Assembly: GCF_016841685.1 (NCBI RefSeq)
Contig: NZ_JAENYR010000003.1
Location: 1 to 64,000 of the forward strand
Source: Thiohalomonas denitrificans
Lineage (GTDB): Bacteria > Pseudomonadota > Gammaproteobacteria > Thiohalomonadales > Thiohalomonadaceae
Direction of reading: 5' to 3'
DNA: 64,000 nt
The translations under genes and the position numbers were made by a program. This document shows, piece by piece, positions 40,016 to 50,517 of the stretch (position 1 is the first letter of the stretch; each line of letters starts with the position of its first letter). The notes under the pieces were generated by a model. That model made no database searches, had not been told where the DNA came from, and worked only from the letters and a program-made list of their open reading frames with translations.

Positions 40016-41056
40016 TCAGTCCTTTCGAATATGGCCGTAAACGCGGGGCTGGGTGTAATAGTCGATGGTCGGTGCGGCCATATTCATCAACAGTACTGAA
40101 AACGCGACAGCATCGGGGAAGCCGCCAAAAGTGCGGATGAGATAGATCAGTGCGCCGGCCCCGGCCCCGAACACCAGGCGCCCTTTGTTGCTGGTGGCGC
40201 CGGATGTTGGATCGGTGGCGATAAAAAAGGCGCCTAGCAACACACCGCCGCTGGCGATATGGAACACCGGTCCCGGATATTGACCGGCATCGAAAAAGTG
40301 GAAGAAGCCCGCCAGCAGAAACAGCATGCCGAGCAGGCCGACCGGCGCATGCCAGGTGATGACGCGCCGTGCGAGCAGCCACAGCCCGCCGAGCAGGAAG
40401 AGACCATTGATGACCTGCCAGCCGGTACCACCGAATTGGGCAAATAGGGGGCTTGCGGAGCGGATTTCATTGACCGTTTGACCCAGGCTCAACTGGGTTT
40501 TCATCTCGTCCAGCGGCGTGGCGGCAGTAATGCTGTCGAGAGTGAGTCCGACGGGAAGATTGCCGGTGAATACGTAACTGAGCATGGCGCCGAAGCCGAG
40601 CTCGCCGCTACGCAGCGACTCCGGCGCCAGCCAGGTGGTCATCTCGACCGGAAAGGAGATGAGCAGCGCCACGTAACCCACCATGGCAGGGTTGAAAGGA
40701 TTAAAGCCGAGGCCGCCGTAAAGTTGCTTGGCGATAATGATGGCGAACAGAATGCCGACCGTTGTCAGCCACCAGGGGGAGAGTGGTGGCAGAGCGAGCC
40801 CCAGGAGCAAGGCGGTCACCAGCGCGCTGCCGTCGCTGAGGGCCGGCCGCACCGGTGCGCCTCGCCAGGCGAGTATGGTGGCCTCAGCGCTCAGGGCGAA
40901 CACCGCGGCGATGCCGATGTTGAGCAGCACGCCCGGCCCGAATAGCCAGACATAGGCGAGGGTCGCCGGAATCAGTGCATAGACTACCGCCAACATTACG
41001 CCCGTGACGTTTTGAGGATTGTGGGCGTAGGGTGAACTGGAATTAATCTCGGCCAT
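40016..41056 (-). CDS. rnfD: RnfD/RsxD electron transport complex subunit
   Basis: SSPYAHNPQNVTGVMLAVVYALIPAT..., multi-TM, GGLGFNPFNPAMVGYVALLISFPVEMT. Confidence 0.94.
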   Translation of the reverse strand: MAEINSSSPYAHNPQNVTGVMLAVVYALIPATLAYVWLFGPGVLLNIGIAAVFALSAEATILAWRGAPVRPALSDGSALVTALLLGLALPPLSPWWLTTVGILFAIIIAKQLYGGLGFNPFNPAMVGYVALLISFPVEMTTWLAPESLRSGELGFGAMLSYVFTGNLPVGLTLDSITAATPLDEMKTQLSLGQTVNEIRSASPLFAQFGGTGWQVINGLFLLGGLWLLARRVITWHAPVGLLGMLFLLAGFFHFFDAGQYPGPVFHIASGGVLLGAFFIATDPTSGATSNKGRLVFGAGAGALIYLIRTFGGFPDAVAFSVLLMNMAAPTIDYYTQPRVYGHIRKD

Positions 41057-41061
41057 TGGGG

Positions 41062-42723
41062 CTATTTTTCCTCTTTTCCGCCGGATGCGCCGTTCGGTGC
41101 CTGGTCCTTGAGTGCTTTTTCGCGACGGGCCTTGGCTTCGGCCAGCTTGCGTCGTTGCTCTTTCGTCAGATCCTCGGTGTTTTTGGGTTGGGTTCCGGCA
41201 CCCTCTTTTTTGGCCTTTGCGCGCTCCATGGCGGCCTTGATGGCATCTTTTTTCGCATTGTCGCCCGTGCCCTGGTCTCCTTTCACGGCGGCCTTTTTTC
41301 TGGCCATACGTGCGGCCCGTTCGGCCTTCTCGCGCTCGATGCGGGCGGTGCGGAATTCATGGCGCTCGCGTGCCAGGTCGGACGCCTTCTTCTCCCGCTC
41401 CTGGGACCAGATCTCGGTTTTGGCGAAGCGATAGAATTGCACCAGCGGCAGATTGGAGGGGCAGACATAAGCGCAGCAGCCGCATTCGATACAGTCGAAC
41501 AGGTTGTAATCCTGAACCTTGTCGAAATCCTTGGCGCGGGCATACCAGTAGAGTTGCTGTGGCAGCAAGCTCACCGGGCAGGCCTCGGCGCAGGCACCGC
41601 AGCGGATGCAGGGGCGGACCGGGCCGCGGGAGGCGTCCATCTCCCGCGTGGCGGCGAGAATGCAATTGACCGTCTTGACGACCGGCGCCTCGCGATGTTG
41701 GAGGGTAAAGCCCATCATCGGGCCCCCGACAATGAGGCGCTCGACATTGGCGGAGAGGCCGCCCGCTTGCGGAAGGAGTTCTTCTATCGGGGTGCCTATG
41801 CGGACTTCAAGGTTGCGCGGGCGTTCTACGCCGCCGGTCAGGGTGACAATGCGCGAAATGAGCGGCTCGCCCAACTCCACCGATCGGTGCACGGCGGCTG
41901 CTGTGGCCACATTGTGACAGACGACGCCGATATCCAGAGGCAGTCCCTGGGAAGGGACCTCCTTGCCCGTGACTACCTTGATGAGCTGCTTCTCTCCGCC
42001 CATCGGATAACGGGTGGGGACTTCAACGACCTCGATGTCATCGATGTCCAGCCGCTCAAGGGCCTCACGTACGGAGGCGATTGCCTCCGGTTTATTATCC
42101 TCAATGGCGATCAGGCTTTTGCTCGCCTGCAGGGCGTGGCGCATGATGCGTGCGCCGGCGATGATTTCGTCGGCACGCTCGCGCATTAACCGGTCGTCGC
42201 AGGTGATGTAGGGCTCGCACTCGGCGCCGTTAAGGATCAGTGTATCAACGGCGGTACGGGCGCCGGGGTTGAGTTTGATATAGGCCGGGAATCCCGCTCC
42301 ACCCAGACCGACGATGCCGGCATCACGGATGATGTTCCGCAGGGCGCTCGGATCGAGAGAGTGATAATCCTCGACCGGATGGCGTTCGCACCAGACATCC
42401 TCACCGTCGGTTTCGAGCACAATGCACAAGGCCGGCAGTCCGGAAGGGTGGGCGACCGGGCGATCTTCGATCGCAAGGATGGTCCCGGAGCTGGAGGCGT
42501 GCACGGCAGCGCTGACAAACCCCTTGGCCTTGGCCAGCATTTCGCCCTTCAGTACCTTCTGTCCCGCTTCGACCAGAGGCTCGGCGGCCGCGCCAATGTG
42601 TTGATGCAGGGGGATGATCAGCCGATTGGGGATTTCGGCCGCAGCAACGGCCTCACCGACCGACAGCTCTTTATGCCCCGGCAGGTGAAGACCTCCGGGG
42701 AAATTCGACAGCTGGCGGCTCAT
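41062..42723 (-). CDS. rnfC: RnfC/RsxC electron transport complex subunit
   Basis: [74 protein letters not shown]. Start at [11 protein letters not shown]. Confidence 0.95.
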   Translation of the reverse strand: MSRQLSNFPGGLHLPGHKELSVGEAVAAAEIPNRLIIPLHQHIGAAAEPLVEAGQKVLKGEMLAKAKGFVSAAVHASSSGTILAIEDRPVAHPSGLPALCIVLETDGEDVWCERHPVEDYHSLDPSALRNIIRDAGIVGLGGAGFPAYIKLNPGARTAVDTLILNGAECEPYITCDDRLMRERADEIIAGARIMRHALQASKSLIAIEDNKPEAIASVREALERLDIDDIEVVEVPTRYPMGGEKQLIKVVTGKEVPSQGLPLDIGVVCHNVATAAAVHRSVELGEPLISRIVTLTGGVERPRNLEVRIGTPIEELLPQAGGLSANVERLIVGGPMMGFTLQHREAPVVKTVNCILAATREMDASRGPVRPCIRCGACAEACPVSLLPQQLYWYARAKDFDKVQDYNLFDCIECGCCAYVCPSNLPLVQFYRFAKTEIWSQEREKKASDLARERHEFRTARIEREKAERAARMARKKAAVKGDQGTGDNAKKDAIKAAMERAKAKKEGAGTQPKNTEDLTKEQRRKLAEAKARREKALKDQAPNGASGGKEEK

Positions 42724-43277
42724 CGCTTCCGCTGCTCCACGACCACCGGATAGGGCCACTTCCAGGTTTGGATGGTCTCCTCCAACGGCTTCATCTCGAT
42801 ACAGTCGACCGGGCACGGATCGACGCAGAGTTCACACCCGGTACACTCGCTTTCGATGACGGTGTGCATTTGCTTGGCGGCCCCGAGGATGGCGTCCACC
42901 GGGCACGCCTGCACGCACAGGGTACAACCGATACAGGTATCCTCGTCGATGACCGCAACCATCTTGGGCTGCGGCTTGCCTTCTTCGTCCAGCGCGATCG
43001 GGTCGCGCCCGAGCAGATCCGCCAGGGCCAGCATGGTGTTCTCGCCCCCCGGCGGACACAGGTTGATCTCCGCTTCACCCGCCGCAATGGCCTCGGCATA
43101 GGGGCGACAGCCGGCATAGCCGCACTGCCCGCACTGGGTTTGCGGCAGGATGGAATCGATCTGATCCACCACCGGGTCTTCCTCGACCTTGAAGCGCACG
43201 GCCGCATAGCCGAGCAGCAGCCCGAAGACGATGGCGAGACCGGCGATGGCGAGAATGGCAGTCAGCATGTCCAGCAT
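42720..43277 (-). CDS. rnfB: RnfB/RsxB electron transport complex subunit
   Basis: [71 protein letters not shown]. Confidence 0.96.
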   Translation of the reverse strand: MLDMLTAILAIAGLAIVFGLLLGYAAVRFKVEEDPVVDQIDSILPQTQCGQCGYAGCRPYAEAIAAGEAEINLCPPGGENTMLALADLLGRDPIALDEEGKPQPKMVAVIDEDTCIGCTLCVQACPVDAILGAAKQMHTVIESECTGCELCVDPCPVDCIEMKPLEETIQTWKWPYPVVVEQRKR

Positions 43278-43408
43278 TGCACCGCAGAGACGCAGAGTAC
43301 GCGGAGATTCGTAGAGGTTTGCTGAAAGGAAGCCAAGGTTTCGCTTCCCTGATATGTTGATTTTTCTCTGCGTCTCTCAGCGCCCTCCGCGCCTCGGCGG
43401 TGCATCTT
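43276..43408. repeat. Intergenic CACCGCAGAGACGCAGAG repeat between rnfA and rnfB
   Basis: caccgcagagacgcagagtacgcggag ... tctctgcgtctctcagcgccctccgcgcctcggcggtgc. Confidence 0.7.
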
Positions 43409-43441
43409 TTTTTCTCCGTATTCCCTGTGGTTCATCGAAGT

Positions 43442-44023
43442 TCAACCTTTGACCAGACCCGAGAAGCCCATGAATGCCATCGACATCAGGCCGGCGGTAA
43501 CCAGGGCAATGGCCGGCCCGCGAAAGGCGACCGGAACATCCGCCACCGCAATGCGTTCGCGCATGGCGGCAAACAGTACCAGCACCATCGAGAACCCCGC
43601 AGCGGCACCAAAGCCGTAGACAGCCGATTGCAGGAAACCGTGCTGCGCCTGGGTGTTCAGCAGTGCCACGCCCAATACTGCACAGTTGGTGGTAATAAGC
43701 GGCAGAAAAATACCCAGCACCTGGTAGAGAAGCGGTGAGGTCTTGTGCACTACCATCTCGGTAAACTGCACAACCACCGCAATCACCAGAATGAAGCTGA
43801 TGGTGCGCAGGTACTCCAATCCCAGCGGTGCCAGCAAATATTCGTTCACCAAATAGCTGCACACGGAGGAGAGGGTCAGCACAAAGGTGGTGGCGAGCCC
43901 CATGCCCGTGGCCGTTTCGAGCTTCCGGGATACGCCCATGAAAGGGCACAGCCCCAGGAATTTCACCAGGACGAAGTTGTTGACCAGCACCGTGCTGACC
44001 AGGATGAGAGCGTATTCAGTCAT
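43442..44023 (-). CDS. rnfA: RnfA/RsxA electron transport complex subunit
   Basis: [53 protein letters not shown]. Confidence 0.96.
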   Translation of the reverse strand: MTEYALILVSTVLVNNFVLVKFLGLCPFMGVSRKLETATGMGLATTFVLTLSSVCSYLVNEYLLAPLGLEYLRTISFILVIAVVVQFTEMVVHKTSPLLYQVLGIFLPLITTNCAVLGVALLNTQAQHGFLQSAVYGFGAAAGFSMVLVLFAAMRERIAVADVPVAFRGPAIALVTAGLMSMAFMGFSGLVKG

Positions 44024-44077
44024 ATGGGAATGACAATACCTGACTAGTTTAGTAAAGCAAGCATGGGCAAGAGTTCC

Positions 44078-46123
44078 CTATTTTACCCGCATACCCGGTT
44101 CGGCGCCGTCGTCCGGTTGCAGGATGAATAGATCTTTACCGCCCGGCCCCGCGGCCAGCACCATCCCTTCGGAGACGCCAAAACGCATCTTGCGCGGGGC
44201 CAGATTGGCCACCATCACGGTCAGGCAACCCACCAGCTCCTCCGGCTGATAGGCGGACTTGATGCCCGCGAAGACGTTGCGGGTCTCGCCTCCCAGGTCA
44301 AGCGTAAGGCGGAGCAGTTTGTCCGCGCCCTCCACAGGTTCAGCCTTGGCGATCCGCGCGATACGCAGGTCCACCTTGGCGAATTCGTCGAAAGTGATCG
44401 TCTCCGCGATGGGGTCCTTGGCCAAAGGTCCCGACGCCGGCCGGGGCTTTTCGGTCGGCTGGGCAGCAGCCAGATCCTCTCTCGAAGCCGCGATGAGGGC
44501 GTCCACCTTGTCCTTTTCCACCCGTGTCATCAATGGCTTGAATTTCCCGATGGCGTGGTTCACTAGTGGTGTCTCGAAGTTGTTCCAGGTCAGCGGGCTG
44601 ATGTGCAGGAAGGCTTCCGCCTTCCCGGCCGTTTCCGGTAGCACCGGCTTGAGGTAGTTCATCAGTACCCGGAACAGGTTGATGCCGACAGAGCAGATAT
44701 CGTGTAGTTCCTGCTCGCGTCCCGCCTCCTTGGCCACCACCCACGGCTTTTTGTCGTCGATGTACTCATTGGCGCGGTCCGCTAGCTGCATGATGGTACG
44801 CATGGCGTGACTGAACTCGCGGGCTTCGTAGTGGGCGGCGATCGACTCGCCGGCGGTGACGAAATCCCGGTAGAGTTCCGGCTCGCTCAGATGTGCGGAG
44901 AGTCTCCCATCGAACCTCTTGGCAATGAACCCGGCGCACCGGCTGGCGATATTCACCACTTTGCCCACCAGGTCCGAGTTGACCCGCTGCTGGAAATCTT
45001 CGAGGCTGAGGTCCAGGTCCTCGATGCCGTCACTGAGTTTGGCCGCGAAGTAGTAGCGCAGGTATTCCGGATTCAGATGGTCGAGATAGCTGCGAGCCAT
45101 GATGAAGGTGCCGCGCGATTTGGACATCTTCTGTCCGTCTACAGTAAGAAAGCCGTGACACCAGACGGCGTTTGGTAACCGGAATCCGGCGCCATGCAGC
45201 ATCGCCGGCCAGAATAGCGTGTGAAAGTAGGCGATATCCTTGCCGATGAAGTGGTACAGCTCGCAGTTGGCATGGGGACCCCACCAGTCGTCGAACTCCA
45301 GGTCCTCACGTTTGCTACAGAGGTTTTTGAAGGATCCCATGTAGCCAATCGGCGCATCCAGCCAGACATAGAAGAATTTGCCCGGCGCGTCGGGGATCTC
45401 GAAGCCGAAATAGGGGGCGTCCCGAGAGATATCCCAGTCCTGCAGCCCGGCATCAAACCACTCCTCGAGCTTGTGGGCGATAGCCTCCTGGAGGTGTCCG
45501 CTGCCGATCCAGTAGCGGAGCATGCCTTCGAAATCCGCCAGCTTGAAAAAGAAGTGTTCCGATTTCTTTTCAATCGGCTTGGCGCCGGAGATGGCCGAAA
45601 CGGCATCTTTGAGCTCCGTCGGCGTATAGGTGGCGCCGCAGACCTCGCAGGAGTCGCCGTATTGCTCTTTCGCAGCGCAGCGCGGGCAGGTCCCCGTGAT
45701 GAAGCGATCCGGCAGGAACATCTCCTTTACCGGATCGAATGCCTGGGTGATGGTGCGGGTTTCGATATGCCCGGCGTCACGCAGTCGTGTGTAGATGATT
45801 TCGGCACATTCCCGATTCTCGTCGGAATGGGTGCTGTGATAGTTGTCAAAGCCGATATTGAAGCCGGCGAAATCCTCTTGATGCTCCCGGCTCATGCGTG
45901 CCACGAGCTCTTCCGGAGAAATTCCCTCCCTCTGGGCTCGCAGCATGATCGGTGTGCCGTGGGCGTCGTCGGCACACACGTAGAGGCACTGGTGCCCCCG
46001 CTGGCGCTGAAATCTCGCCCAGATGTCGGTCTGGATGTATTCCACCAGGTGGCCAAGGTGGATCGGACCATTGGCGTAGGGAAGGGCGCTGGTCACCAGG
46101 ATTTTGCGATGTTTGTCGGCCAT
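44078..46123 (-). CDS. metG: Methionyl-tRNA synthetase
   Basis: HIGH-type [35 protein letters not shown]; zinc cysteines CPRC..CEVC; KMSKSRG; C-terminal EMAP-like tRNA-binding domain. Start at MADKHRK. Confidence 0.96.
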   Translation of the reverse strand: MADKHRKILVTSALPYANGPIHLGHLVEYIQTDIWARFQRQRGHQCLYVCADDAHGTPIMLRAQREGISPEELVARMSREHQEDFAGFNIGFDNYHSTHSDENRECAEIIYTRLRDAGHIETRTITQAFDPVKEMFLPDRFITGTCPRCAAKEQYGDSCEVCGATYTPTELKDAVSAISGAKPIEKKSEHFFFKLADFEGMLRYWIGSGHLQEAIAHKLEEWFDAGLQDWDISRDAPYFGFEIPDAPGKFFYVWLDAPIGYMGSFKNLCSKREDLEFDDWWGPHANCELYHFIGKDIAYFHTLFWPAMLHGAGFRLPNAVWCHGFLTVDGQKMSKSRGTFIMARSYLDHLNPEYLRYYFAAKLSDGIEDLDLSLEDFQQRVNSDLVGKVVNIASRCAGFIAKRFDGRLSAHLSEPELYRDFVTAGESIAAHYEAREFSHAMRTIMQLADRANEYIDDKKPWVVAKEAGREQELHDICSVGINLFRVLMNYLKPVLPETAGKAEAFLHISPLTWNNFETPLVNHAIGKFKPLMTRVEKDKVDALIAASREDLAAAQPTEKPRPASGPLAKDPIAETITFDEFAKVDLRIARIAKAEPVEGADKLLRLTLDLGGETRNVFAGIKSAYQPEELVGCLTVMVANLAPRKMRFGVSEGMVLAAGPGGKDLFILQPDDGAEPGMRVK

Positions 46124-46210
46124 CGGGGTGGGGAGATTTCCGTTGCTTGAAAAAGAGGGATACAGTACCAAATTATGGGTTACGACCGCCAGCGAGCGGG
46201 TGAGACAAGC

Positions 46211-46471
46211 AGGGTAAACGCATACTCACATTTTTTGATGCCGGCGAGCGAACTGAGTCCTTGTAGCAGGTACGCTGTGAATACGACCTACAGGGATGCA
46301 GGAAGCGAAGATTATGCAGGAGCAATCATCTTTCATCCGTGTACACTCGACGGCAGCATCCCTCGACAAGTGGGCTCCTGCATTGTCTGACACCGCCGTC
46401 CGTGGCGGCGTGCTGCCGACGACCTGCTATCAAGGACTTACACCGCTCGTTTTTAAGGATGCGGTTGCCCT
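46211..46471 (+). mobile_element. Foldback/MITE-like element, copy B
   Basis: agggtaaacgcatactcac...aaggatgcggttgccct inverted ends; subterminal tccttgtagcaggtacg versus ctgctatcaaggactta inverted; flanks tgagacaag/tgaggcaag. Confidence 0.85.
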
Positions 46472-46568
46472 GATGAGGCAAGGTGAGTGAACCTCTAGCC
46501 TTCGATCGTAGGACGTGGAAGAGGCAGAAGCCGCGAACCGATCACGGCTCAGACTTGGGGATAATCGC

Positions 46569-46601
46569 CCCTCAGGCCGCTACTACGCGGCCCTGAGGAA
46601 T
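46569..46601. other. Strong inverted repeat upstream of apbC
   Basis: cctcaggccgctactacgcggccctgagg: about 12 bp near-perfect stem. Confidence 0.55.
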
Positions 46602-46743
46602 ATCGTTATTGTCGATAATCGCGGCAAAGGCTTCCGTACCGGCCGGTGGTTTGCGACACTAATGAATCTCTGCGATAATTTCCGATTGAATTACTCAGTT
46701 ATTATGTCCGGGCGCATGGCGCCGGCAAAAAACCCAGGAGAGA

Positions 46744-47841
46744 ATGATGGCACAGGTGTCGCAGTCGCAGGTTGAAGAGGCGCTCAAAGGCTACTCCGAT
46801 CCGTACCTTGAAAAGGACGTGGTCTCCGCCAGGGCCGTGAAAGACATCCAGATCGACGGCGGCAAGGTGAAAATCGTCGTCGAGTACGGTTTCCCGATGA
46901 ACGGCTACCGTGACGAGGTTTCCGGCAAGCTGAAGGGGCTTGTCGAACAGGTGGAGGGCGTTGATAGCGCCGAAATCGAGATCGATACCCGCATCGTCTC
47001 CCATGCTGCCCAGAAGGGTGTCAAGCACATCAAGGGCGTAAAGAACATCATCGCCGTCGCTTCCGGCAAGGGCGGCGTCGGCAAGTCCACCACTTCGGTG
47101 AATCTGGCGCTGGCGCTCGCCGCCGAAGGCGCTACCGTGGGTCTGCTGGATGCGGATATCTACGGCCCCAGCCAGCCGCGCATGCTCGGCGTTCACGACA
47201 AAAAGCCGGATTCGCCGGACGGCCATACCCTGGAACCCATCGTGAATCACGACATCCAGTCCATGTCCATCGGCTATCTGATCGACGAAGATACGCCGAT
47301 GATCTGGCGTGGCCCGATGGTGACGCAGGCCCTGGAGCAGCTGCTGAACGACACCAATTGGCGTGAAGTCGATTACCTGGTAATTGATCTGCCACCGGGT
47401 ACCGGTGATACGCAGCTGACCCTGGCGCAGAAGGTCCCGGTCTCGGGCTCGGTGATCGTCACCACCCCGCAGGATATCGCTCTGCTGGATGCCCGCAAGG
47501 CCTACAAGATGTTCGAGAAGGTAGAGGTGCCGGTGCTGGGCGTGGTGGAGAACATGTCCATCCACATCTGCTCCAATTGCGGCCACGAGGAACACATCTT
47601 CGGCGAGGGCGGCGGCCAGTCCATGGCGAAGGAGTATAACGTGAACTTCCTCGGTGCCCTGCCGCTGGACATCTCCATCCGTGAGGAGACCGACAGCGGC
47701 ACGCCGACCGTAGTGGCCCATCCCGACGGCCGGATTTCCCAGATCTACCGGGATATCGCTCGCAAGGTGGGTGCCAAGCTTGCCGGCCAGGCGAAGGATT
47801 ACAGCGCCCGTTTCCCGAAGATCGTCATCCAGAACGACTGA
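46744..47841 (+). CDS. apbC: Mrp/ApbC-type P-loop Fe-S carrier ATPase
   Basis: VASGKGGVGKSTTSVNLALALAAEGATVGLLDADIYGPSQPRMLG; CSNCGH. Confidence 0.94.
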   Translation: MMAQVSQSQVEEALKGYSDPYLEKDVVSARAVKDIQIDGGKVKIVVEYGFPMNGYRDEVSGKLKGLVEQVEGVDSAEIEIDTRIVSHAAQKGVKHIKGVKNIIAVASGKGGVGKSTTSVNLALALAAEGATVGLLDADIYGPSQPRMLGVHDKKPDSPDGHTLEPIVNHDIQSMSIGYLIDEDTPMIWRGPMVTQALEQLLNDTNWREVDYLVIDLPPGTGDTQLTLAQKVPVSGSVIVTTPQDIALLDARKAYKMFEKVEVPVLGVVENMSIHICSNCGHEEHIFGEGGGQSMAKEYNVNFLGALPLDISIREETDSGTPTVVAHPDGRISQIYRDIARKVGAKLAGQAKDYSARFPKIVIQND

Positions 47842-47867
47842 CACCGATCTGAAGCTAACGGCCTTAA

Positions 47868-47945
47868 CCACAGAGGGCACAGAGACACGGAGAACGGCCT
47901 GGTTGCGTGAAGGCCTCCGTGAACTCTGTGTTCTCTGTGGCTCAT
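47868..47945. repeat. Intergenic ACCACAGAG..CACGGAG / CTCCGTG..CTCTGTGG repeat
   Basis: accacagagggcacagagacacggag ... ctccgtgaactctgtgttctctgtggct. Confidence 0.7.
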
Positions 47946-48059
47946 CCCTTTTGGGAACCATCTCCTCGCTCGCTCCCCGGGGTCAAAACTCAGGCTTGTC
48001 CGGGCTCCCCTTTTCCCTGTATCTTTGATGCCTTTCCCTTGGGCGTTTCAAATTTTCCC

Positions 48060-48626
48060 ATGAGCATCAAGTGCGACAAGTGGATCCGCCGCATGGCGGC
48101 AGAGCAGGGCATGATCGAGCCGTTCGAGGCCGGTCAGGTCCGGGAGGTGAACGGTAACCGGATCGTTTCCTACGGAACTTCCAGTTACGGCTATGACGTG
48201 CGCTGTGCCGATGAATTCAAGATCTTCACGAATATCAACTCGGCGATTGTCGATCCGAAAGGATTCGACGAGTCCAGCTTCGTCGACGTGAAGTCGGACG
48301 TCTGCATTATCCCGCCCAACTCCTTCGCACTGGCCCGCACGGTGGAGTATTTCCGCATTCCACGCAGCGTACTGACCATTTGCCTCGGTAAGTCGACCTA
48401 TGCGCGCTGCGGCATCATCGTCAACGTAACGCCATTGGAACCCGAGTGGCAGGGGCATGTGACCCTGGAATTCTCCAATACCACGCCGCTGCCGGCCAAG
48501 ATCTACGCCAACGAGGGCATTGCGCAGATGCTGTTTCTCGAATCGGATGAAGTATGCGAGACCTCCTACCTGGATCGAGGCGGCAAATACCAGGGACAGC
48601 GCGGTGTAACGCTGCCCGTCACCTGA
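48060..48626 (+). CDS. dcd: dCTP deaminase
   Basis: [28 protein letters not shown]...[22 protein letters not shown]...[52 protein letters not shown]. Confidence 0.96.
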   Translation: MSIKCDKWIRRMAAEQGMIEPFEAGQVREVNGNRIVSYGTSSYGYDVRCADEFKIFTNINSAIVDPKGFDESSFVDVKSDVCIIPPNSFALARTVEYFRIPRSVLTICLGKSTYARCGIIVNVTPLEPEWQGHVTLEFSNTTPLPAKIYANEGIAQMLFLESDEVCETSYLDRGGKYQGQRGVTLPVT

Positions 48627-48647
48627 AGCGGCTTTCGACGCTAGGGC

Positions 48648-48748
48648 ACTTCTATAAATTCGTCATTCCCGCGAAAGCGGGAATCCAGCCATTGATTTAC
48701 TGGGCTCCCGCTTTCGCGGGAGTGACAAAAAATGAATTTTTAGAGGTT
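48648..48748. repeat. Palindromic intergenic element with paired CCCGCGAAAGCGGG hairpins
   Basis: cttctataaattcgtcattcccgcgaaagcgggaatccag...ctgggctcccgctttcgcgggagtgacaaaaaatgaatttttagagg forms an overall ~100 bp inverted repeat. Confidence 0.8.
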
Positions 48749-48770
48749 CCCGGTAGACTGCGGGAGCGGA

Positions 48771-49511
48771 TTATTCCTGGCGTTCCAGTTTGGTGATATA
48801 ACTGGTGGCCGTGTAATCCTTCTTTTCCTGGACGAGCTGTACCAGCGTGTAGTCGAGCGCCGGAGCAACCCAGAGGGTGACATCCTCCCTTTGGACCTTC
48901 AGTGTCTGATAGGTACCGAGAGGGGTCTCCAACTGCTCCTGCCCGATCACATCGAACCGATAGGTCTTGATCTCTCCCCGATCGGCGAAGGTGTACTCGA
49001 GGTGCTTCTCCCCCTCCGAGAGGTCGCGCTCAAGTGCGACCTGGTATAGCAGCTTGTCGAGAATCCCCGGTCGCACGGCCACCTTCGTCTCTTTACCTTC
49101 GCGGAGATAGGTGACGACCTCTTCCTTCCAGTCGAAGCGCATGCGCTCGACAGAGTCGTCATTGCCGCCCGTGTGTTTCGCCTGAAAGTCCAGGGGGATG
49201 AGGGTGCTATTCTGAGAGCGCCAAAGGCTCCTTTCGGTAAGTCGGTGATCCTTGAAAAGGGCAACCAGCCCTGTGGTGTAGAGCGATGACTCCATCAACC
49301 AGGTATCGTCGGGGCGCTTCTCGAGTTTGCGGGTCATTTCGCCAACCTTGAGTCCGTTGGCATGAACCGTGTACAGGGCCTCGTAGGGCTCGGGCGCATA
49401 AGTGGGCTTGGCCCCGGCGGGACTCGCCAGCAGTGCCACCAACAGAGCCGTCGTCAAAGCAAAATATGCCACGTTCAGGGTCAACTCCCATTTGAGGTCC
49501 AACTCGGGTTG
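48771..49511 (-). CDS. DUF3108 domain-containing periplasmic protein
   Basis: Signal-like LNVAYFALTTALLVALLASPAGA; YTVHANGLKVGEMTRKLEKRPDDTWLMESSLYTTGLVALFKDHRLTERSLWR. True start uncertain: the long ORF reads into the MITE (ORF to 49718). Confidence 0.75.
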   Translation of the reverse strand, partial: QPELDLKWELTLNVAYFALTTALLVALLASPAGAKPTYAPEPYEALYTVHANGLKVGEMTRKLEKRPDDTWLMESSLYTTGLVALFKDHRLTERSLWRSQNSTLIPLDFQAKHTGGNDDSVERMRFDWKEEVVTYLREGKETKVAVRPGILDKLLYQVALERDLSEGEKHLEYTFADRGEIKTYRFDVIGQEQLETPLGTYQTLKVQREDVTLWVAPALDYTLVQLVQEKKDYTATSYITKLERQE

Positions 49512-49517
49512 TATCAC

Positions 49518-49790
49518 AGGGTAACCGCATACTCCCACTTTTGATGCCGGCGAGCGAACCAAGTCCTTGATAGCCGGTACGCTCTGAATACGACCTACAG
49601 GGATGTAGGAAGTGAAGATTTTGCAGGAGCGATCATCTTTCATCCGTGTACGCTCGACGGCAATATCCCTCGACAAGTGTGCTCCTGCATTGTCGAACAC
49701 CGCCATTCCCATTCCCATTCCCGGCGGCGTGCTGCCGACGACCTGCTATCAAGGACTTACACCGCTCGCTTCAAAGTATGAGGTTGCCCT
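49518..49790 (+). mobile_element. Foldback/MITE-like element, copy C, with 12 bp target-site duplication
   Basis: AGGGTAACCGCATACT...AGTATGAGGTTGCCCT ends; direct repeat GGGTTGTATCAC at 49506-49517 and 49791-49802. Confidence 0.92.
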
Positions 49791-49884
49791 GGGTTGTATC
49801 ACATCTCCGACAACCCGTCCGGTATTTAGGCTACGGGTTCATGAATGGTTCCGATTCGGCCGTAGATTATCCTGCCGGTCGCTG

Positions 49885-50517
49885 CTAATCACGCTGAAGT
49901 GCGGGCTGTCCATCCAGCAGGGCATGTCCGTTCTCGAGCTTGAGTCGTCCCTCCGCGAACCAGCGAATGGCCCGGGGATAGATCCGGTGCTCCTGTTCCA
50001 GGACCCGCGATGCGAGGTCCTCCGGGCTGTCGTCAGGCGATACCGGGACTCGGGCTTGAAGGATAATGGGCCCGGCGTCCAGCTCCGGGGTGACGAAGTG
50101 TACCGAGGCGCCATGTTCGGCATCACCCGCTTCGAGGCAACGGCTATGGGTATTGAGTCCCCGGTGTCTGGGGAGCAGTGAGGGGTGGATATTGAGCATT
50201 CGGCCCTGGTAGTGGCGAACGAAATCATCGCCGAGAATGCGCATAAACCCGGCCAGCACTACCAGTTCCGGATTAAAACCGTCGATGCACTTCATCAGTG
50301 CGGCATCGTAACTGTCGCGATCGGTAAACTGCCGATGCTCGACCACTTCGGTCGGAATATCCGCACGGCGGGCCCGCTCCAGGCCGAACGCATCGGCCCT
50401 ATTGCTGATGACGGCCCGGATTTCCACGGGCAGATCGGCCCGGGCGGCGTCGATGATGGACTGCAGATTGGTGCCACCTCCAGAGAGTAGTACCACAATG
50501 GGCAGCTTTGCACTCAT
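49885..50517 (-). CDS. purN: Phosphoribosylglycinamide formyltransferase
   Basis: [25 protein letters not shown]...[32 protein letters not shown]. Confidence 0.95.
   Translation of the reverse strand: MSAKLPIVVLLSGGGTNLQSIIDAARADLPVEIRAVISNRADAFGLERARRADIPTEVVEHRQFTDRDSYDAALMKCIDGFNPELVVLAGFMRILGDDFVRHYQGRMLNIHPSLLPRHRGLNTHSRCLEAGDAEHGASVHFVTPELDAGPIILQARVPVSPDDSPEDLASRVLEQEHRIYPRAIRWFAEGRLKLENGHALLDGQPALQRD

Noticed and set aside
46296-46490. Small ORFs inside the foldback elements (46296-46490, 49612-50181, 16991-17350)
   Set aside because: They translate palindromic repeat sequence and are not conserved between copies; not called as transposase or CDS.
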